From the IMG/VR virus record IMGVR_UViG_3300046167_000709, positions 1-64,000 of that record: DNA of 64,000 nucleotides; one strand, written 5' to 3'. Shown here in pieces: positions 28,707-38,288 of the stretch. Each line of letters opens with the position of its first letter. The stretch's first letter is position 1. The position numbers and the translations under genes were made by a program. The notes beneath the pieces were generated by a model, which saw nothing but the letters and a program-made list of their open reading frames with translations, was not told where the DNA came from and ran no database searches. Source of the DNA: a virus.

Positions 28707-29885
28707 TTAGTTAAATTTTCTTGTTTTTACTCTTAGTTTTGTAGAGTCAGCGCCTGAAATCGCTTTAACTTTAAATCCGTTAACAAACACATCACCTTGT
28801 GAAGACCTAGCTTTGGTATCACTTAAGTTTTTTGATTTGTTCATAACGTCTTTTACAGCGTCGGCTTTTCCTTGCTCATAAAAATGAGCGGCAATCTTGT
28901 CTACGTTTTCAGCTGCATACATAGCTTTGTGATAACCTTTCGTGTCACTAACATTACCATCAGAGTCTAGGAACTTCCCGACAAGGTTGTTAATATTTGA
29001 TTGGTTTTCTGCAACTCTATCTCTGTTTTGAATATTGTACTTATAATTCTTATCACCGACTTTGATATCGAAACCTTCGAAACCATCGCTAAAAAGTTGT
29101 TTAGTACTTTCTTTAAATTGTGAATGTTGTTGCTCGGCTAATTCCTGCTGCTTATTATATCGGTTGAAAAAGTCCATTGCTTTTTGCTGATCCTGAGTAA
29201 CGCCCGGTCTCAACTTGATCTCGTCGTAATATTTACTCTTAGTCTCTTCTAAAAAGCCTTTGGCCTTTGCAACTTCTTCTTTAAACGCAAGTTTTTTCTT
29301 ACGTATATCTTTATCCTCGTCTAAATCTTCATCATAATCAAAGTCTTCTAATAACAACTCAAGATCTGAACTATCTAAATAAGGTTTATTTTTTTTGTAA
29401 TATTCTTTTAACAATGTTTTGTCATCTACATTAGAGTAGTCCGCATTTAAACGAGTGTAATCCTCTATAGTTCCACCTGTTTCTTCCATAAATGAAACTA
29501 ATTTTTCGATGTTTTCTGGTAATTGCCTACCTAAAACTTTTTCGTCTCTCAAAGCCTCTTTAACCTCAGCTTCTACTTTAGCTACTTCAACTTCTTTGAT
29601 TGGTGTAAACTCTTTAGCATCTTTGACGGGCTCTTGTACTTGTTCTCCCACCTTAGCGCTATCTCCGGATGGTTCTTCCACAAGAACTTCCTTTGTTTCT
29701 CCGATTTGAATGGCATCTTCTACTTTTGTTTCTTCTTTAGGTATCACCACTTTGGTAACTTCCTCTTCAACTTTTTTCACTGGTTCTTTTAATTCAACCT
29801 TTGTGATTTCATTTTTTTTACCTAAGTTTTTAGGTTTTGGTTTTGACTTTATTTTAAAGTCACCTTCTTGTTTTACTTCTGACAT
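28707..29885 (-). CDS. Probable scaffolding protein
   Basis: A 392-residue, highly charged protein (Lys/Glu-rich, residues 1-110 almost free of aromatic residues), helical in the middle with acidic runs (DFDYDEDLDEDKD), and without catalytic motifs. Its place between portal and major capsid genes and its composition are typical of phage scaffold proteins that guide capsid assembly and are then removed. No protease gene is recognised next to it. Confidence 0.6.
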   Translation of the reverse strand: MSEVKQEGDFKIKSKPKPKNLGKKNEITKVELKEPVKKVEEEVTKVVIPKEETKVEDAIQIGETKEVLVEEPSGDSAKVGEQVQEPVKDAKEFTPIKEVEVAKVEAEVKEALRDEKVLGRQLPENIEKLVSFMEETGGTIEDYTRLNADYSNVDDKTLLKEYYKKNKPYLDSSDLELLLEDFDYDEDLDEDKDIRKKKLAFKEEVAKAKGFLEETKSKYYDEIKLRPGVTQDQQKAMDFFNRYNKQQELAEQQHSQFKESTKQLFSDGFEGFDIKVGDKNYKYNIQNRDRVAENQSNINNLVGKFLDSDGNVSDTKGYHKAMYAAENVDKIAAHFYEQGKADAVKDVMNKSKNLSDTKARSSQGDVFVNGFKVKAISGADSTKLRVKTRKFN

Positions 29886-29917
29886 AATATAATATAATTA
29901 AAAAAATTGTTTACTTT

Positions 29918-32305
29918 CTACATGAAAGCTTGCATACCCATATCGGGTTCGTTTTCAAAGTCCTTAGGTAAGCTATCGTTTTGTCGTTGGCTTATCATTT
30001 CACTTTGTTGTGTAGCTTCCATTTTGCTACGCTTGTCTTTTCTATCTTCTATAGCTGCTTCTTTCTGCTGCATAGCCTGAACCTCTAATTGCTTTAATTG
30101 CATGTCGTATTCAAACTTTTGTTGCATTTTAATTTTTTCTAAATCAGCTGCTATTTGCATTTTGTTTATTTCCATTTGAGCTTTAGCTTGCTCGTATTGC
30201 ACTTTAGAACCTGATATAGCTTCTTGCTTTTGAACTTCAGCCATAGCTGTTTTCTCAGCAGTACTAGCTTGAGCATCGGCTTGAGCTTGTATATTAGCTT
30301 GTTGGTTGGCTTGATCTTGAATAGCTTTTTGCTTGCGCTTAACCTTAAGCATTTGATTAGCTAGCTTAAGATTTTTAATTTGTCTTAAATCTATAGCATC
30401 TTCTAAATCAATACCACCTTGACCTAATGCAACTTGAATATTTTGTTCTAACTTAGCCTGCTCTTCATCATCTGGCTCTAATTCTAAGAATATACCAAAG
30501 TCATATAAGTTTAAATCAATAACCTGTTGAAGCGTTTCAACATTAAAAGTTGATATAGAGTTTTTAAGCGACTCAGCTGTTAACGGAAAGTGTAAAGCGT
30601 CTGCTATTTTAAGAGACACGTTTTCTGCTAGCTTTAATGTTAGATATAAACTAGCTTGTTTAATATGTCTAGTTGCAACATTAGATGCGTTAGCTGCCAT
30701 CTTTTGAAGACCTACTAACGAGTTTTTATCTTGTGAACTTCCATCTCTAGCTTCGTTTAATCCGGTCACATCGCGTATCATTTGTAAATAATATTGATAC
30801 GTTTGTATAAGCGCTTGTATCTTACCTAAACCACTTGAGCTGTTAAGTTCTTGAATAGGTACTTTACCTGGATTTATATCACCGTCTTGTGTCATTGATC
30901 TACCTACGATAGAACCAGTTTGGAAATACATATTCAAAGCCTCTGCAGGATTATAATTAGTACCATTTCCAAGATCTACCTCAGCTAAACCATCCATATC
31001 CAAATAAACACCATCTGGTACCATTCTAGACATTACCTGTTGCAGTTTAAGATGCGTTAGTTGAATCATATCTGCAAATCCAATACATTTGCTTACAACA
31101 GACTCTATGCGTCCCTTATACATTCTAGGAGCACATATCGTGTAATTCATTTCAACTTTAGTTGTATCTGCCATTGGTCTAGACATGTTCTCTGCTAATT
31201 TCCAGTCTAATATAGTATTAGTTCCTAAAACTTTAGCTCCAGTATATAAAACCTCTATTGATCTAGATACTCTTTCAAAGTTGTCATTTTCAGGTGGATT
31301 AAATGTATCTGGCTTTTCTAAAGCTTTTAATAAACCTGAATCTGTTTGTTTTATTTTAAACACTTGATTGTGGTAAGTCTTGTATTCAAAGTACATAACC
31401 TGCACAGTGTTTTCATCATAGTTACCCCAACCAGTTATATATTGCCTGTTGCCAGGTGTTTCTTGTATTTTCTTTAACTCTTCCTCTGATATATTAGGAA
31501 ACTCTTTTTTAAGCTCTGGAATTGTTATAGACTTAACCTCACCTACGTAATATATGTCTTCAAAGTTTGGATCTTCTGTGTATGAATAAACCATGTAAGA
31601 AGGATCAACGTAGTCAACTGTAATTCCTTCAGCTGTATTGAAGTTGGTTTTACCAGCAGCAATACCAATAGTTGTAAGATCCATGTTTAATCTACGTCTT
31701 ACAAGATCATATTTATTTTGAGCAAATACTGTTGATATAGCCTCTTCTTCTGCTATTTCAATTGACTGCTTATAGCTAAGCTGCATATGCAGTTCTAACT
31801 CTTCTTTAGATTCTGGAACTACAACTCCACTTGGTGATTGGTGTAAATCAATACCTAGTGTTTGTTTTAAGTTGTCTAAATACTCTTTAGCAACCATATC
31901 TTCTTGAAGCTTGCTAGCGTATTCGGTTCTTCTTTTAACTGAGCTAGGATCTTGAGAGTAAGCTTTTATGTCGTAAGACTTTTGTGATATGCCGTTAACT
32001 ACTATGTCTACGAACTTAGATAAAATAGGTACTGGCTTCCAGTCTAAATTAAGATAAGACAAATCACCGTTTATAGATAATTCATCTTTGTATTTTTGCA
32101 CAGGTTGTTCACCTCTAGCATATAGTCTTAATGTGTGGAAATTATTCCAATTAGTTAAGTATCTGTTACCTCCAGTTCGCCCTTGGTCAAACCACTCGTA
32201 CTCTATTGCTTGAGCAACTTGAGTTCCGTATTCCCAGCTGTCTTTTTCAGCATCGCTTACTACTTGGCTTGGAAAAGCGCTATTGGTGTTAGTGTATATA
32301 CCCAT
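29918..32305 (-). CDS. Portal protein
   Basis: A 795-residue protein that would form the 12-fold channel for DNA packaging and ejection. N-terminal patterns (EYEWFDQGRTGGNRYLTNWN, then LSYLNLDWKPVPILSKFVD) match the portal family of crAss-like and marine flavobacterial phages. The last 140 residues are a Gln/Ala/Lys-rich coiled coil, corresponding to the long C-terminal barrel or crown. It lies directly after the terminase gene with one base between them. Confidence 0.85.
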   Translation of the reverse strand: MGIYTNTNSAFPSQVVSDAEKDSWEYGTQVAQAIEYEWFDQGRTGGNRYLTNWNNFHTLRLYARGEQPVQKYKDELSINGDLSYLNLDWKPVPILSKFVDIVVNGISQKSYDIKAYSQDPSSVKRRTEYASKLQEDMVAKEYLDNLKQTLGIDLHQSPSGVVVPESKEELELHMQLSYKQSIEIAEEEAISTVFAQNKYDLVRRRLNMDLTTIGIAAGKTNFNTAEGITVDYVDPSYMVYSYTEDPNFEDIYYVGEVKSITIPELKKEFPNISEEELKKIQETPGNRQYITGWGNYDENTVQVMYFEYKTYHNQVFKIKQTDSGLLKALEKPDTFNPPENDNFERVSRSIEVLYTGAKVLGTNTILDWKLAENMSRPMADTTKVEMNYTICAPRMYKGRIESVVSKCIGFADMIQLTHLKLQQVMSRMVPDGVYLDMDGLAEVDLGNGTNYNPAEALNMYFQTGSIVGRSMTQDGDINPGKVPIQELNSSSGLGKIQALIQTYQYYLQMIRDVTGLNEARDGSSQDKNSLVGLQKMAANASNVATRHIKQASLYLTLKLAENVSLKIADALHFPLTAESLKNSISTFNVETLQQVIDLNLYDFGIFLELEPDDEEQAKLEQNIQVALGQGGIDLEDAIDLRQIKNLKLANQMLKVKRKQKAIQDQANQQANIQAQADAQASTAEKTAMAEVQKQEAISGSKVQYEQAKAQMEINKMQIAADLEKIKMQQKFEYDMQLKQLEVQAMQQKEAAIEDRKDKRSKMEATQQSEMISQRQNDSLPKDFENEPDMGMQAFM

Positions 32306-34516
32306 TTAACTTATTATTTTTGATGTGACACCTTTATTGTCATATTTTTTAATTCCTAAATTTACAGCTTCTCTTCTAACTGGAGCAGACGGAGCGTATC
32401 TATGTTTGTTACAAGCCATTAAAGCAAGTCCAGAACTAATAGAAGCATCATGCTTTGTTCTATTGTTTATGTTAAACTTTGCCCAGTCTTCTAATGTTCT
32501 TTGAAAATACATATCACCGTAGCCTGTAGTTTTTAAACCTACAAAGTCTTCTATATAAGATTCTATTGCAGCGGCGTGAGCTTGTTTTATATCTTCACTT
32601 GAATTTGGTATTCCACCTAATTCTCTTTCTGTTACTGATAATTTATTGTGTTTTCGATCTGGTCTATTTATAGAGAACTTTCTATAACCTCTTCTTTTTA
32701 AATGATATAATAATCTAGGCTTATTGTTTTCCGCTAGTATTGGCATACCGTAAAAAACCAAAGCCATTAAAACATCTTCAAAAAATATTTCAGCGGTTTG
32801 TGGTCTAGCTATATATTCTAAAAAGAAATGATTCGGAGGCACATCCTCCATACTAAACTTAGTTAAACCGTGTAAAGATCCATTTGATCCTCTTTTATCA
32901 ACTGTACCTGATATATCATAGCTATCGCAGCCAAAGGCTCCACAGTGTTCATTACCTGGATATTTAACTCCTCCCTTTATTATCACACGATTTTGGAGAT
33001 TTAAAGGTGGAACCCAGGAAACTCTGAATCTACCGTTTTTATTTGGTACAAATATAACCTTTGTATCTTTAACTCCGTTTTCCCATTGAAAGCTTCCTTG
33101 AGTAACTGATATTGAGTTTTTAAGATCTTCATTAAAATCTATTTGCTCGTATATTTTTGTTAGGTTAAATAAAGATTCTTTAGACTCATCTCTAAATGCG
33201 TGTTTAGTTGTGCGAGGAAATTGTCTATAAAATTCATTTAAACCATCTTGATCGTTCTTAAGACCTTCAACTTCATTGTCCCAATATTCTATTACCCCTT
33301 GTGCTATAACGTCTCCAAAAGGACCTACTACTTCTTTTTTTGGTGTGTTGAATACAGGAAAGCCATAAGAATCAATGTAGCCTTCGTAGTTCCATTCCAT
33401 AGGTATGAACAAAGAATAGAGTCCTGAGCGAGTCTGTCCATTGGCGTTTCTTTGTGTAACGTCTGAGTCATTGTAAAGTTTTTTAAAGTTATCTCCTCCT
33501 TTATCTAAAGCATTTGATGTTGATCCCATCATACACTTGCCTATAATTCTAGAACCTAACCTTAAACAAGTTTTAGTTACCCTCCAGTTGTTTAATATGT
33601 TTGTTGGTCTTTCCCACTTTCCACTTTCATCGTGTACTAGTAGTTTTAATTTCTCACCGTCATATGAGTTGTCGCCCGTGTTTTTCCAGTCGATTGTTGT
33701 GTCGAGGCCGGTGATTTCCTGTAGCTTCTCATTTGAGTCGAGTTTACGCCTTGTGAACTTTGATGCTGGTACCCTGTACGCAAGTTCTGTCTTCGGCCTG
33801 TCCATACCGTCTTGTATTGGTTTGAAGAAGAAGGGATAGTTAACTGATATTGGGACAACTTTGTCAGTAAACATCTTCTTTGCATCGGGTCCAGATTTCG
33901 AGAGTATACCAAAGCGTGAATCTGTAGATATTGTTGCTTGGTTAACCGTTTCCCCACTTGCCATAAATGAAAAACCTGACCGTCTATTTTTAAGGTAGCA
34001 CATGCCGTAGCAGCGCGGGTCGGCTTTACAAGCTTCCCAGAATAAATAGAATAATCTGTTTGATTCCCTAAAGTCTGGCTGCCCGACGTCAATTTTACTC
34101 CACTGCAAGTACATATAGTTAGTACCAGTAATGTAAGTAGCCACACCCTTATTATAGAACCAAAAGCCTTGTTCTCTTCTATTAAATTCTTCATCAATGT
34201 AATCATACCATTTTTCTTTAAAGTCCAAAGGGTATTCTTCCCAATCAAATACTGATTTGATTTTACTAAGCTCCTTTGGGTATTCAGTGTGCTTCCACCT
34301 GTCCTCTTCAAATGTATGTACATTTTCAGCTTTTGGCAAAGCTATTTTTAAATCTTGTATTTCATAAATCTCACCTATTTGCCCGGTTTTACTTATAACA
34401 ACCATATCGTGTTCTTCGTTATAACCGTACTCCCATTTCTTATACCTATTAGTTCTTTTTATAACCTTAGGCTTAACGTGGTCTTTAAGTATTTTATATA
34501 AAGTCTGCTCGTACAT
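32306..34516 (-). CDS. Large terminase subunit (ATPase-nuclease)
   Basis: A 736-residue packaging motor. A Walker A-like segment YLKNRRSGFSF is at about 174-184, and Walker B with catalytic Glu is LLVHDES at about 292-298. The C-terminal RNase H-like nuclease has Asp in FGCDSYDISG. Residues 113-150 (RREQGFWFYNKGVATYITG) are characteristic of crAss-like and marine Bacteroidetes terminases. The start overlaps the stop of the upstream small gene. Confidence 0.92.
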   Translation of the reverse strand: MYEQTLYKILKDHVKPKVIKRTNRYKKWEYGYNEEHDMVVISKTGQIGEIYEIQDLKIALPKAENVHTFEEDRWKHTEYPKELSKIKSVFDWEEYPLDFKEKWYDYIDEEFNRREQGFWFYNKGVATYITGTNYMYLQWSKIDVGQPDFRESNRLFYLFWEACKADPRCYGMCYLKNRRSGFSFMASGETVNQATISTDSRFGILSKSGPDAKKMFTDKVVPISVNYPFFFKPIQDGMDRPKTELAYRVPASKFTRRKLDSNEKLQEITGLDTTIDWKNTGDNSYDGEKLKLLVHDESGKWERPTNILNNWRVTKTCLRLGSRIIGKCMMGSTSNALDKGGDNFKKLYNDSDVTQRNANGQTRSGLYSLFIPMEWNYEGYIDSYGFPVFNTPKKEVVGPFGDVIAQGVIEYWDNEVEGLKNDQDGLNEFYRQFPRTTKHAFRDESKESLFNLTKIYEQIDFNEDLKNSISVTQGSFQWENGVKDTKVIFVPNKNGRFRVSWVPPLNLQNRVIIKGGVKYPGNEHCGAFGCDSYDISGTVDKRGSNGSLHGLTKFSMEDVPPNHFFLEYIARPQTAEIFFEDVLMALVFYGMPILAENNKPRLLYHLKRRGYRKFSINRPDRKHNKLSVTERELGGIPNSSEDIKQAHAAAIESYIEDFVGLKTTGYGDMYFQRTLEDWAKFNINNRTKHDASISSGLALMACNKHRYAPSAPVRREAVNLGIKKYDNKGVTSKIIS

Positions 34517-34791
34517 TATTTAGATCTCCCTTCTGCAAAGCCTCTAAAAGATTTCTCTTCTTTAACTTCCACTGGTTTTTCATTTAACATATTCTCTTCA
34601 GCTTCTATTCTACTTAGTATTTCAAAAGCATCAAATATAGCTAACTTTTTTGTAGCCGCAGCATTCTTCAATCTATCAGCTGATATATCGTCATCTGAAT
34701 CAACAATAGCTTCTTTAGCTACTTTGATTAACTCCTCCACTGCTCTCTGCCCAGCTTGGATTATATTCAACTTCGTTTCCTTGGTGTTCAT
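34516..34791 (-). CDS. Small protein before the terminase, candidate small terminase subunit
   Basis: A 91-residue helical protein (SADRLKNAAATKKLAIFDAF, then ILSRIEAEE) with a charged C-terminus. Location just upstream of the large terminase with overlapping stop and start suggests it could be the DNA-recognition subunit. I see no clear helix-turn-helix motif, so this rests on position and size. It overlaps the upstream gene by 77 bases. Confidence 0.5.
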   Translation of the reverse strand: MNTKETKLNIIQAGQRAVEELIKVAKEAIVDSDDDISADRLKNAAATKKLAIFDAFEILSRIEAEENMLNEKPVEVKEEKSFRGFAEGRSK

Positions 34792-35341
34792 ATTTAATTA
34801 CGATATCATTAGATTTCATACAGTATAGTCTTTTACCGTCTATTAAAAACTCCCATTCTCCGTTTGGCGTATAGCCAACCAAATCTCCTGAGTTAATTCC
34901 TAGTGCATTTAAAGAGCTATTGTCATATTTTAATATACCAACAAGGCTTTTTTCTTTATCTAGCGTTAAAGACTCTGTATCTTTTATAGGTGAAATAAAG
35001 CATCTGTCTCCAAAAGATTTCCACTTATCACCTTTATTATATAAATAGATTTGATCTATAGCGCAAAAATATAAATCATCTTTGAACCAAGATCTACTTT
35101 TCTTTTTTTCTCCTCTCATGTCATAGAATACTCTAAACACGTTTTGGTGTATAACAATTATATCACCAACATCAATACCAGTATTAAAAGCTTTAGGTGT
35201 TTCTACTACTTTAGCTAATCTATTTACAAACTTGAAGTCTTCAATTTTTGTATTTAAAACTAACTCTTTATTACCTACTTTTATTTTGTTACTGTATTTA
35301 TCACCTAATGGCTCTACTATAAAGTCATATAAACTTTTCAA
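34715..35341 (-). CDS. GroES-fold-like protein in the packaging module
   Basis: A 208-residue protein. Residues about 40-75 (VVETPKAFNTGIDVGDIIVIHQNVF) resemble the beta-barrel of co-chaperonin GroES, and the second half (LKYDNSSLNALGINSGDLVGY) looks like a similar barrel, possibly a tandem repeat. Co-chaperonin-like barrels occur in phage assembly genes, so it may aid capsid folding with the phage GroEL at 39536. Assignment is tentative. Confidence 0.45.
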   Translation of the reverse strand: MKSLYDFIVEPLGDKYSNKIKVGNKELVLNTKIEDFKFVNRLAKVVETPKAFNTGIDVGDIIVIHQNVFRVFYDMRGEKKKSRSWFKDDLYFCAIDQIYLYNKGDKWKSFGDRCFISPIKDTESLTLDKEKSLVGILKYDNSSLNALGINSGDLVGYTPNGEWEFLIDGKRLYCMKSNDIVIKYEHQGNEVEYNPSWAESSGGVNQSS

Positions 35342-35565
35342 TACTCTAAGTCATATTCAACAGATATTGCCATGTTAGAGTTAAATTTCTTCCATGGCAT
35401 TACCTCGTTGTTTTTCTTAATGTGAATATTGTAAGAGTTATCCTCTTCGTCTAGAAGTATATGTGATATCTCGTGACCGCCATAAACTTGTTGACCTACA
35501 GAATAATGCATAGCATCATTTTTGTAGTCAGAACCAATACTTATTTTTCTTACAATAGAAGACAT
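35338..35565 (-). CDS. Conserved small late protein (75 aa)
   Basis: A 75-residue protein with VRKISIGSDYKNDAMHYSVG followed by an I-x-I beta pattern and a final EYDLEY. I recall this small protein as widely conserved beside packaging genes in marine phages. No function known. It overlaps the next gene by 4 bases. Confidence 0.65.
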   Translation of the reverse strand: MSSIVRKISIGSDYKNDAMHYSVGQQVYGGHEISHILLDEEDNSYNIHIKKNNEVMPWKKFNSNMAISVEYDLEY

Positions 35566-35566
35566 A

Positions 35567-35818
35567 TTATGCTTTTTCTAGTTTAGCATCTTCTTCAATA
35601 GTTTCGTATTCTCCAGTTTTTAAATTTATATTAACTGGTCCATACTCTGCTTCTAATTCAGCCTTTACTTCTTCCAACTCTTTATTAGCCTCTGCAACTT
35701 GGTGTAACAACCCATGTTTTTGGGTTTCTAAAATACCAATTTGATTAACTAAAGCTGACAAGCTTTCTTGACTTTCGTTTACTTTTTTTAATTGTTCTTC
35801 TGTGATTTTTTTACTCAT
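35567..35818 (-). CDS. Small coiled-coil protein
   Basis: An 83-residue protein, mostly one helix (residues 5-58, Glu/Lys/Gln-rich with heptad Leu) then a short beta hairpin (PVNINLKTGEYETI). It is probably a dimer. It lies between the holin and packaging genes. No function recognised; length and composition could suit a scaffold or tail accessory. Confidence 0.55.
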   Translation of the reverse strand: MSKKITEEQLKKVNESQESLSALVNQIGILETQKHGLLHQVAEANKELEEVKAELEAEYGPVNINLKTGEYETIEEDAKLEKA

Positions 35819-35828
35819 TTGATTTAAT

Positions 35829-36224
35829 TTAATTATTTGTTATTGATTTTGCTTTTTCCCAAGTACGACCTACAAAGTAAGCTCCGTAAACAGTTACTAG
35901 TAAAGTTTGAAATATTGGTATATATTCTTTGGCTAATCCAAACTCACCGATATTACCATCAAAAAAAGCTAAAGACGTAAAAATTACAGTCAGATATATC
36001 AGTATCATTGGTCTAATGTTTTTACTTAAAAAACTATCAGATTTCATATCTGCTTCCCAACGCCTACTAACCTCTTCTTGAGCTTTATTATCTGCGTCTT
36101 CTAATATCTGCTGTATTTGCTTTTTTACTTCTAACCTTTCTTCCTCGGTTGTAGTAAGCTTATCGATGACGTCACCAACTTCTTTGATAACGCCACCTGT
36201 TAGCCATTGAATTATTTTTTTCAT
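35829..36224 (-). CDS. Holin, 3TM family
   Basis: A 131-residue protein. Residues 10-75 are a charged amphipathic coiled region and residues 72-125 hold two or three membrane segments (NIRPMILIYLTVIFTSLAFF and YIPIFQTLLVTVYGAYFVG). The layout matches the GTA/phage 3TM holin group, which forms inner-membrane lesions to release the endolysin. The amidase partner is far away at 6135. Confidence 0.75.
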   Translation of the reverse strand: MKKIIQWLTGGVIKEVGDVIDKLTTTEEERLEVKKQIQQILEDADNKAQEEVSRRWEADMKSDSFLSKNIRPMILIYLTVIFTSLAFFDGNIGEFGLAKEYIPIFQTLLVTVYGAYFVGRTWEKAKSITNN

Positions 36225-36566
36225 TTATTCTCTTTTCATTAATACAGTACTGTTTTCATCTCCTGTAAAAACACATTGTAAAGTGTCTTTATCTATAACA
36301 GTGTAAGACATTCCAATAGTATAACCATTTCTTGGGTTGTGTATCGAAGTAGTCATAGTAGTATCTGTTTGGCTTAGTATAACCTCATTTAGTGTAGCAT
36401 CTTCTTTAAAACTATAATTAATAATTTTAACAACAGCGTAATCGCTAGCTAAAATAACAGTTTTATATGTTGATCCTTTCGTAACCCAAACACCTTCAAA
36501 TGCTTCTTGAGCTTTAGAGGTTAGTACTGTAAAAAATAAAGCTATTGTAATAAGTAATTTTTTCAT
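36225..36566 (-). CDS. Secreted small protein with Bacteroidetes signal peptide
   Basis: From the internal ATG at 36566 the product has 113 residues and starts MKKLLITIALFFTVLTSKAQ, a standard cleavable signal with an AQ end typical of Bacteroidetes. The mature part is a beta-rich domain (VWVTKGSTYKTVILASDYAVV). It is probably exported to the periplasm or envelope, perhaps for lysis or superinfection exclusion. An upstream ATG at 36605 would hide the signal and is not preferred. Confidence 0.6.
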   Translation of the reverse strand: MKKLLITIALFFTVLTSKAQEAFEGVWVTKGSTYKTVILASDYAVVKIINYSFKEDATLNEVILSQTDTTMTTSIHNPRNGYTIGMSYTVIDKDTLQCVFTGDENSTVLMKRE

Positions 36567-36624
36567 AATATTAAATTTAATTGTTATAATATTATAATTA
36601 CACATAATTACTAATGTTTATTTT

Positions 36625-37326
36625 TTAGCCTTTTTTCTTATCTCTCTCTTGTTTAGCTTTTCTAGCTGCGTCTAATTTTGCTTTGTTAGCTTCTCTTTTA
36701 GCAACGTTTTCAGGTTTATTAAACTCTTTCTCTTTTGTTGCTTTATATCTTTTTTTAGCTTCAGAACCTTTTGGGTTTCTAGGATCTTGATCAAAATCAG
36801 AAGCTTTTTGAGCTGCAGTTTTAGGTATAAATTTACCACCAGAGTCATAACCACCTCCAATAACAACTTCACCTGATTTACGGTCTTTCACAACCTGGCT
36901 ATCACGTGTAAGTCTAGTAGTTTTATCTAACTCAACGTTTGCTCTATTTGGTTGAAAACCGCCTCTTATATCTTGATATAAAGGACTTTTTCCAGATCCT
37001 CCTAAATGTACTGGTGATCCAGCTGCAATTGAGTGTTTTGAAATCCAAGATCCGTGAGAAGCGATTGGATTGTCTTTTAATAAGTTTTTCTTTTCTTGTT
37101 TGTTAGATTCCATATTTGTTTTTTTGATGGGTGTTTCTGTTACGTATTTAGCTCCAGGAAATTTATAATCATATCCTGGTTGCATTATTTTTGTATATCC
37201 TCTGTCGTCAGTACCTAGTACTTTAAAATCGACTCCTTTCATTGTTATATCGCCTCCTTGTATAATATTTTGAGGCTTGTTAACATCAGGGCTGTTTCTT
37301 AAATAACCTGTCTTAGACGTCTTCAT
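36625..37326 (-). CDS. S-P-L/V motif late protein
   Basis: A 233-residue, basic, low-complexity protein with motif copies at AAGSPVHLGG and GKSPLYQDIRGGF (about residues 100-120) and a Lys/Ala/Arg-rich helical tail. It is in the second cluster of motif proteins. No fold recognised; disorder and basic charge suggest a virion protein bound to DNA or capsid. Confidence 0.6.
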   Translation of the reverse strand: MKTSKTGYLRNSPDVNKPQNIIQGGDITMKGVDFKVLGTDDRGYTKIMQPGYDYKFPGAKYVTETPIKKTNMESNKQEKKNLLKDNPIASHGSWISKHSIAAGSPVHLGGSGKSPLYQDIRGGFQPNRANVELDKTTRLTRDSQVVKDRKSGEVVIGGGYDSGGKFIPKTAAQKASDFDQDPRNPKGSEAKKRYKATKEKEFNKPENVAKREANKAKLDAARKAKQERDKKKG

Positions 37327-37636
37327 TATGATCTTCTATAAGCCTCAGCTTCCCAAGGCAAGGTTTTTAGCACCTTCTTGCATTTGTGCTCGTGAATATT
37401 TTTTACCTTTCCAGTATACGTATTTATCGTCGTAATCTAAATCACCCTCTATCCATTTGTTCTAAATGAATTTTTTCGTGAGCAACTACATCTTCTACAT
37501 CGTCTGGGTTTAAATTTTTGTTTATGGTTATAGAACCATTATTATTAGCTTTTCCCATAACACCATCCTCCATATCTACTCGATATATTGGAGTGTTGTC
37601 CATGCGGAAAGGAGGGTTATTTAGTTTGAAAGCCAT
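37326..37636 (-). CDS. Small zincin-like peptidase, split by two insertions
   Basis: The first frame gives 64 residues from MAFKLNNPPFRMDNTPIY to VAHEKIHLEQMDRG, including the HExxH motif at about 54-58 (HEKIH). Removing one G after AGAGG continues DLDYDDKYVYWKGKKYSR, and a second one-base skip gives PWEAEAYRRS before the stop that couples to the next gene. The joined product of about 102 residues with a downstream Glu matches small phage metallopeptidases; NTP and NPP variants resemble the S-P-L motif. Confidence 0.65.
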
Positions 37637-37638
37637 AT

Positions 37639-37824
37639 TTATTTTTTATAAGGAAATGCTTTATTTAACATTTCTTTTCTTTTATTACAACCGCAAGGTT
37701 TTCCTATTTTTTCAGAAGCTAATTTAACTAGTTGTTTAACTCCTGTTGCTGTAGTTATTTTTTCAATAGTATCACCTAAACCTTTTGATGGGTTATTGTC
37801 CGAATTTTTTAAAATAATTTCCAT
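37639..37824 (-). CDS. Small conserved Cys protein
   Basis: A 61-residue ORF from the ATG at 37824, ending SEKIGKPCGCNKRKEMLN then KAFPYKK. The CGC-x-KR pair near the C-terminus is conserved in my memory of similar phages and may bind metal. The longer reading from 37881 would overlap the upstream gene by 88 bases. Function unknown. Confidence 0.6.
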   Translation of the reverse strand: MEIILKNSDNNPSKGLGDTIEKITTATGVKQLVKLASEKIGKPCGCNKRKEMLNKAFPYKK

Positions 37825-38287
37825 CAGCTTGGTTTTTTTCAAAATTTGATATACTAGGTATTTGGTATTTACCATCTTCAAAACCTTTAAACTCCTTTTC
37901 AGTTGTTTCTTTTAGCTTTTCTGCTACTTTTTCAGTTTCACCTTTAAACTCAGCTTCTTTTTCGGCTTTTGTTTTACCACCAGTTTGTGAAAAAGCTCTA
38001 GCTATATTATCTTGAAGTCTTTGAAAATGTGGAGCGGTAGAAACGTAAGCATACATACCTAGTGGCGAATCTTCTTGTTTTCCATAAGTATAAGTGTCAT
38101 CTCCGGCAAATTTCTGAGGATCTTTAGACTCGTAATCAGGATTACCTGGTCCTTCTACTTGAGGTAAAATAGCCGCGCTTTTTTTCATTTGCTTTTCGGC
38201 TTTTTTAGAAGACTTTTCTAGTTGATCCATAGTAAATCCTTTTATAGGATTTTTAGATGTAAACTTTTGTTGGAATGGTGAACTCAT
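37793..38287 (-). CDS. S-P-F/L motif protein
   Basis: From the ATG at 38287 the product has 164 residues and starts MSSPFQQKFTSKNPIKGF, with another motif at EDSPLGMYAYV. A Lys/Glu-rich coiled region lies at about 115-145. The shorter start gives the motif at the N-terminus as in its paralogue-like neighbours. Function unknown. Confidence 0.6.
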   Translation of the reverse strand: MSSPFQQKFTSKNPIKGFTMDQLEKSSKKAEKQMKKSAAILPQVEGPGNPDYESKDPQKFAGDDTYTYGKQEDSPLGMYAYVSTAPHFQRLQDNIARAFSQTGGKTKAEKEAEFKGETEKVAEKLKETTEKEFKGFEDGKYQIPSISNFEKNQADGNYFKKFGQ

Positions 38288-38288
38288 A

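Noticed and set aside
33646-34323. 225-residue alternative frame inside the terminase gene
   Set aside because: It overlaps a strongly supported terminase frame on the same strand and its composition has no recognisable domain.
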